The notes below the pieces were generated by a model. The model was not told the DNA's origin. It was given only the letters and a program-made list of their open reading frames with translations, and did not search any database. DNA of 39,125 bases, taken from the NCBI GenBank assembly GCA_027294455.1, contig JAPULZ010000236.1, forward strand, positions 1 to 39,125, in the 5' to 3' direction. Both the position numbers and the translations under genes were made by a program. This DNA comes from Gemmatimonadota bacterium (GTDB taxonomy: Bacteria; Gemmatimonadota; Gemmatimonadetes; Gemmatimonadales; GWC2-71-9). Of this stretch, positions 36,697-39,125 are shown piece after piece (the first letter of the stretch is position 1; each line of letters begins with the position of its first letter).

Positions 36697-39125
36697 TATT
36701 CTTCCCGCAGCGCCACCACCGGATCGATCTGCGTCGCGCGCCGCGCCGGCAGAAGGCAGGCGATCAACCCCACGCTGGTGAGGATCACGCTCACCCAGAG
36801 AATGGGCATGACGGCCGAGCTGTTCAGTTGGGTGGACGCGCCGGGGATGTCGACCGGCAGACCGGCGATCATGCGGCTGACCACGATCGCCAGCGGCGTG
36901 CCGATCACGATCCCGGCCCCTGCCAGCAGGGCGCCCTGCCGGGTGATCTGCATGAGAACCTGGCGCGGCTTGGCGCCGAGCGCCATCCGCAGCCCGATCT
37001 CGCCGGTTTGTTGCGTGACGGAGTAGGCCATGACGCCGTAGATCCCGATGGCCGCCAGCGCCAGCGCCACGAACCCGATCAGGAACATGATTTTTCCGAG
37101 GAGATCGATCGCAGCCATCTGCGTCTCGATGAACTCTTCCAGCGTCTGCACGGCCGCGATGGGTTGGTCGACGTCCACGCTCCAGACGGCGCGTTGTGCG
37201 GGCGCCGCCACCTCGTACGGGTCGCCCTGGGTCCGAATGGCTACCAGCATGGTGCGGGAGGGGAGCTGGGGCAACGGGAAGTAGACAGCCGGCTGAATGG
37301 GCTCCAGACCGGCGAGGCGCGTCTGCGCGATGTTGCTCGCCACCCCGACGATCTCGCGTGATTCCCCGCGCACCGTGATGCGGCGGCCGATGGGGTCGCT
37401 GTCCTCGAAAAACCGATCCGCAAACTGTTGATTGACCATCACGACGGGCGGTGCGTCGGCTCGGTCGGCGTCGGTGAACGTCCGGCCGTCGCGGAGCGGG
37501 ATACCCAGGGTCGCGAAATACGCTGCGTTGAGGGTGAGCCATCGTGCCCGGGGCTCTTCGTTTCGTTCCACCGGCTGGCCGTCGATGGTAAACGATGTGC
37601 GTGGAAGGCCGAAGGAGCGTGGCAGTTCATTCATGAACGCCAGGCCGCGCGCGCCGGCGAGTTCTTGGAGCTCACGCTCGATGTCATCGAAGAACCGGGC
37701 CATGGCCGGGCCGTCTTCGTATTTGTGTTGTGGAAGCGTGATCTCCATGGTCAGGAGATTTTCGGCGTCGTACCCTGGATCGATGTCGAGTGTGCTTGTG
37801 AAGACGTCTGTCAACACGGCGGCCGCGATGAGAATCGTCAATGCCATGGCGAACTCCACCATGACGAACGCGCCGCGAAGCCGTTTCTTGAATTTTGTGG
37901 CCGTGCCTCCGCGTGTCGTCTCCGTCAGCGCGGCTCGCAAGTCGCCCGAGAAGGCCTGTAATGCTGGCGCCACCCCGAAGGTGAGGCCGGAGGCCACGGA
38001 CAACACGACGCCGAAGGCCACGACGCCCCCGTCGAACGTGGGGAGGAACACGCGGGGCAATATCGCCGGGATGACGGCGGCGAGGGCACGGACGCCCCAA
38101 ATCGACGCGACCATGCCGATGGTTCCGGCGATGAGGGCCAGGAGCACGCTCTCCGTGAGAAGCTGCTGGACGATGCGGCCCTTGCCCGCGAAGAGGTCGC
38201 TTCGCACAGCCAGCTCCTTGTGCCGCGCTTCGGTCTTGGCCAGCAGCAGGCTGGCCACGTTGGCGCACGCGATGAGCAACGCCATCAACACGACGGCCAT
38301 GAGGATCGTGATCAATCCCCGGTCGGTCGTCTGGGGAAATTGCTCTCTGATGGGCCGCACGGTGACGCCCCAGTTCTCATTGGTCGCGGGATACTCTTCC
38401 TCGAGGCGTGACGCGATGGTGGCCATCTCCGACCGGGCTTGCTCGAGTGTCACGTCACCGCGGTACCACGCGGTCACCGTGAGGCCCCGGGTTTGGCGGT
38501 CGTCCCGCGCGTCTTCGAACGTGGCGGCAATCCACAGCTGCACGCCGCCGATAATGAAATCGAACGTCTCCTCGACGACGCCAACGACGGTGTGGGCCTC
38601 GCCATTCAACATGATGGTGGAACCCACCAGCGCGGTGTCGCCACCGAACTGAGTGCGCCACACGGTCTCGCCCAACACCGCCACGGGAGAGCTGCTCGGA
38701 CGTCCCTCGTCGGGCAAGAACGTTCGGCCCAGCATGGGTTCCTGGCCCAGGGCCGAGAAATAGTTCGGTGTGACGTTCGAGATGACGAGCCGCTGCGGCT
38801 GATCGACCCCGGTCAGGCTGCCCCGCCGAAAATTGGAGGCGATCCACGTGTCGAAGGATGTGGCCCGCTCCCGCCAGTCGAAGAAGTTGGCAGTGGCTAC
38901 CGGGTCGGCATCGTCCGGGTCGTTGCGACTATCCTCGTAGATCAGCACCATGCGGTCGGCGTTGGCGTAGGGAAGGGGACGGAGCATCCACGAGTGGAGC
39001 AGGCTGAAGATCGACGTGTTGGCGGCGATGCCGACCGCCAGCGACACGATCGCGATGAGCGTCACGACTGGGGTCTTCACGATCATGCGAACGGCGTAGG
39101 CAAGATCGCTGCGCAGGGTGCTGAG
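36696..39125 (-). CDS. ADOP-type permease, 5' end outside the window
   Basis: The frame is open to the right edge, leaving 809 residues. The visible part starts just before helix 1 ('DLAYAVRMIVKTPVVTLIAIVSLAVGIAANTSIFSL'), followed by a MacB-type periplasmic domain, FtsX domain 1 ('VLMALLIACANVASLLLAKTEARHKELAVRSDLFAGKGRIV'), a second periplasmic domain, and FtsX domain 2 ('GIYGVMAYSVTQQTGEIGLRMALGAKPRQVLMQI'), ending 'RRATQIDPVVALREE'. FtsX domain 1 reads 'VRSDLFAGKGR' where relatives have 'VRxALGAGRGR', a small deviation in the coupling-helix region. The prefix domain and any partner padR lie beyond the edge. Confidence 0.93.
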   Translation of the reverse strand, partial: LSTLRSDLAYAVRMIVKTPVVTLIAIVSLAVGIAANTSIFSLLHSWMLRPLPYANADRMVLIYEDSRNDPDDADPVATANFFDWRERATSFDTWIASNFRRGSLTGVDQPQRLVISNVTPNYFSALGQEPMLGRTFLPDEGRPSSSPVAVLGETVWRTQFGGDTALVGSTIMLNGEAHTVVGVVEETFDFIIGGVQLWIAATFEDARDDRQTRGLTVTAWYRGDVTLEQARSEMATIASRLEEEYPATNENWGVTVRPIREQFPQTTDRGLITILMAVVLMALLIACANVASLLLAKTEARHKELAVRSDLFAGKGRIVQQLLTESVLLALIAGTIGMVASIWGVRALAAVIPAILPRVFLPTFDGGVVAFGVVLSVASGLTFGVAPALQAFSGDLRAALTETTRGGTATKFKKRLRGAFVMVEFAMALTILIAAAVLTDVFTSTLDIDPGYDAENLLTMEITLPQHKYEDGPAMARFFDDIERELQELAGARGLAFMNELPRSFGLPRTSFTIDGQPVERNEEPRARWLTLNAAYFATLGIPLRDGRTFTDADRADAPPVVMVNQQFADRFFEDSDPIGRRITVRGESREIVGVASNIAQTRLAGLEPIQPAVYFPLPQLPSRTMLVAIRTQGDPYEVAAPAQRAVWSVDVDQPIAAVQTLEEFIETQMAAIDLLGKIMFLIGFVALALAAIGIYGVMAYSVTQQTGEIGLRMALGAKPRQVLMQITRQGALLAGAGIVIGTPLAIVVSRMIAGLPVDIPGASTQLNSSAVMPILWVSVILTSVGLIACLLPARRATQIDPVVALREE

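Noticed and set aside
1-39125. CRISPR arrays, insertion sequences, prophage or integrase genes
   Set aside because: No regularly spaced direct repeats, transposase, integrase or Cas motifs were seen on either strand.

Overview
This is a GC-rich bacterial window (roughly two thirds G+C by eye) with about 31 intact or edge-truncated protein genes, two probable gene relics and no RNA gene, CRISPR array or insertion sequence that I can see. The gene mix points to Gemmatimonadota or a neighbouring lineage such as Acidobacteriota. The main clues are several ATPase-less duplicated FtsX permeases each paired with a PadR regulator, a DUF4097 protein, secreted imidazolonepropionase-like and M20 hydrolases, and an ECF sigma/anti-sigma/Spy-like operon. 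This assignment is inference.

Left region (1-13 kb) is a polyphosphate island. On the plus strand, the end of an Omp85/BamA-type barrel is followed 5 nt later by a polyphosphate kinase (PPK1) that carries an N-terminal CYTH-like domain. Facing it is a nine-gene minus-strand run. In transcription order it holds an unknown protein, an MscS-type channel (apparently frameshifted near its start), an aminotransferase, a second and conventional PPK1, a SixA-type histidine phosphatase, a DUF4956 membrane protein, an SdiA-regulated/phytase-like propeller, a CHAD-domain protein and a small CopD-like membrane protein. Most junctions are short gaps or overlaps (TAAGTG, TGATG, ATGA). Synthesis (two PPK1s), binding (CHAD), triphosphate recognition (CYTH), a polyP-associated membrane protein (DUF4956) and osmotic release (MscS) therefore sit together.

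Middle region (13-25 kb) is a set of mostly independent genes: two small secreted proteins, an HD-domain (SpoT-like) phosphohydrolase, a DUF1343/NamZ-type muramidase, a secreted amidohydrolase, a small charged membrane-anchored protein, a DMT exporter, a short-chain dehydrogenase, a DUF4097 solenoid and a secreted M20 amidohydrolase. Next come about 700 bp of degraded sequence with relics of an outer-membrane protein and an HD-GYP domain. After that is a minus-strand operon of ECF sigma factor, anti-sigma-like protein and Spy/CpxP-like protein, joined by ATGA overlaps.

Right region (25-39 kb) is an array of four ADOP-type permeases, three of them paired with a PadR regulator. Two PadR genes have a perfect 9-3-9 palindrome just upstream. 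Two of the PadR genes diverge from a strikingly AT-rich intergenic island. A zinc metallopeptidase gene and an ATP-grasp ligase gene, overlapping by 4 bp, lie inside this array. The last permease runs off the right edge of the window.
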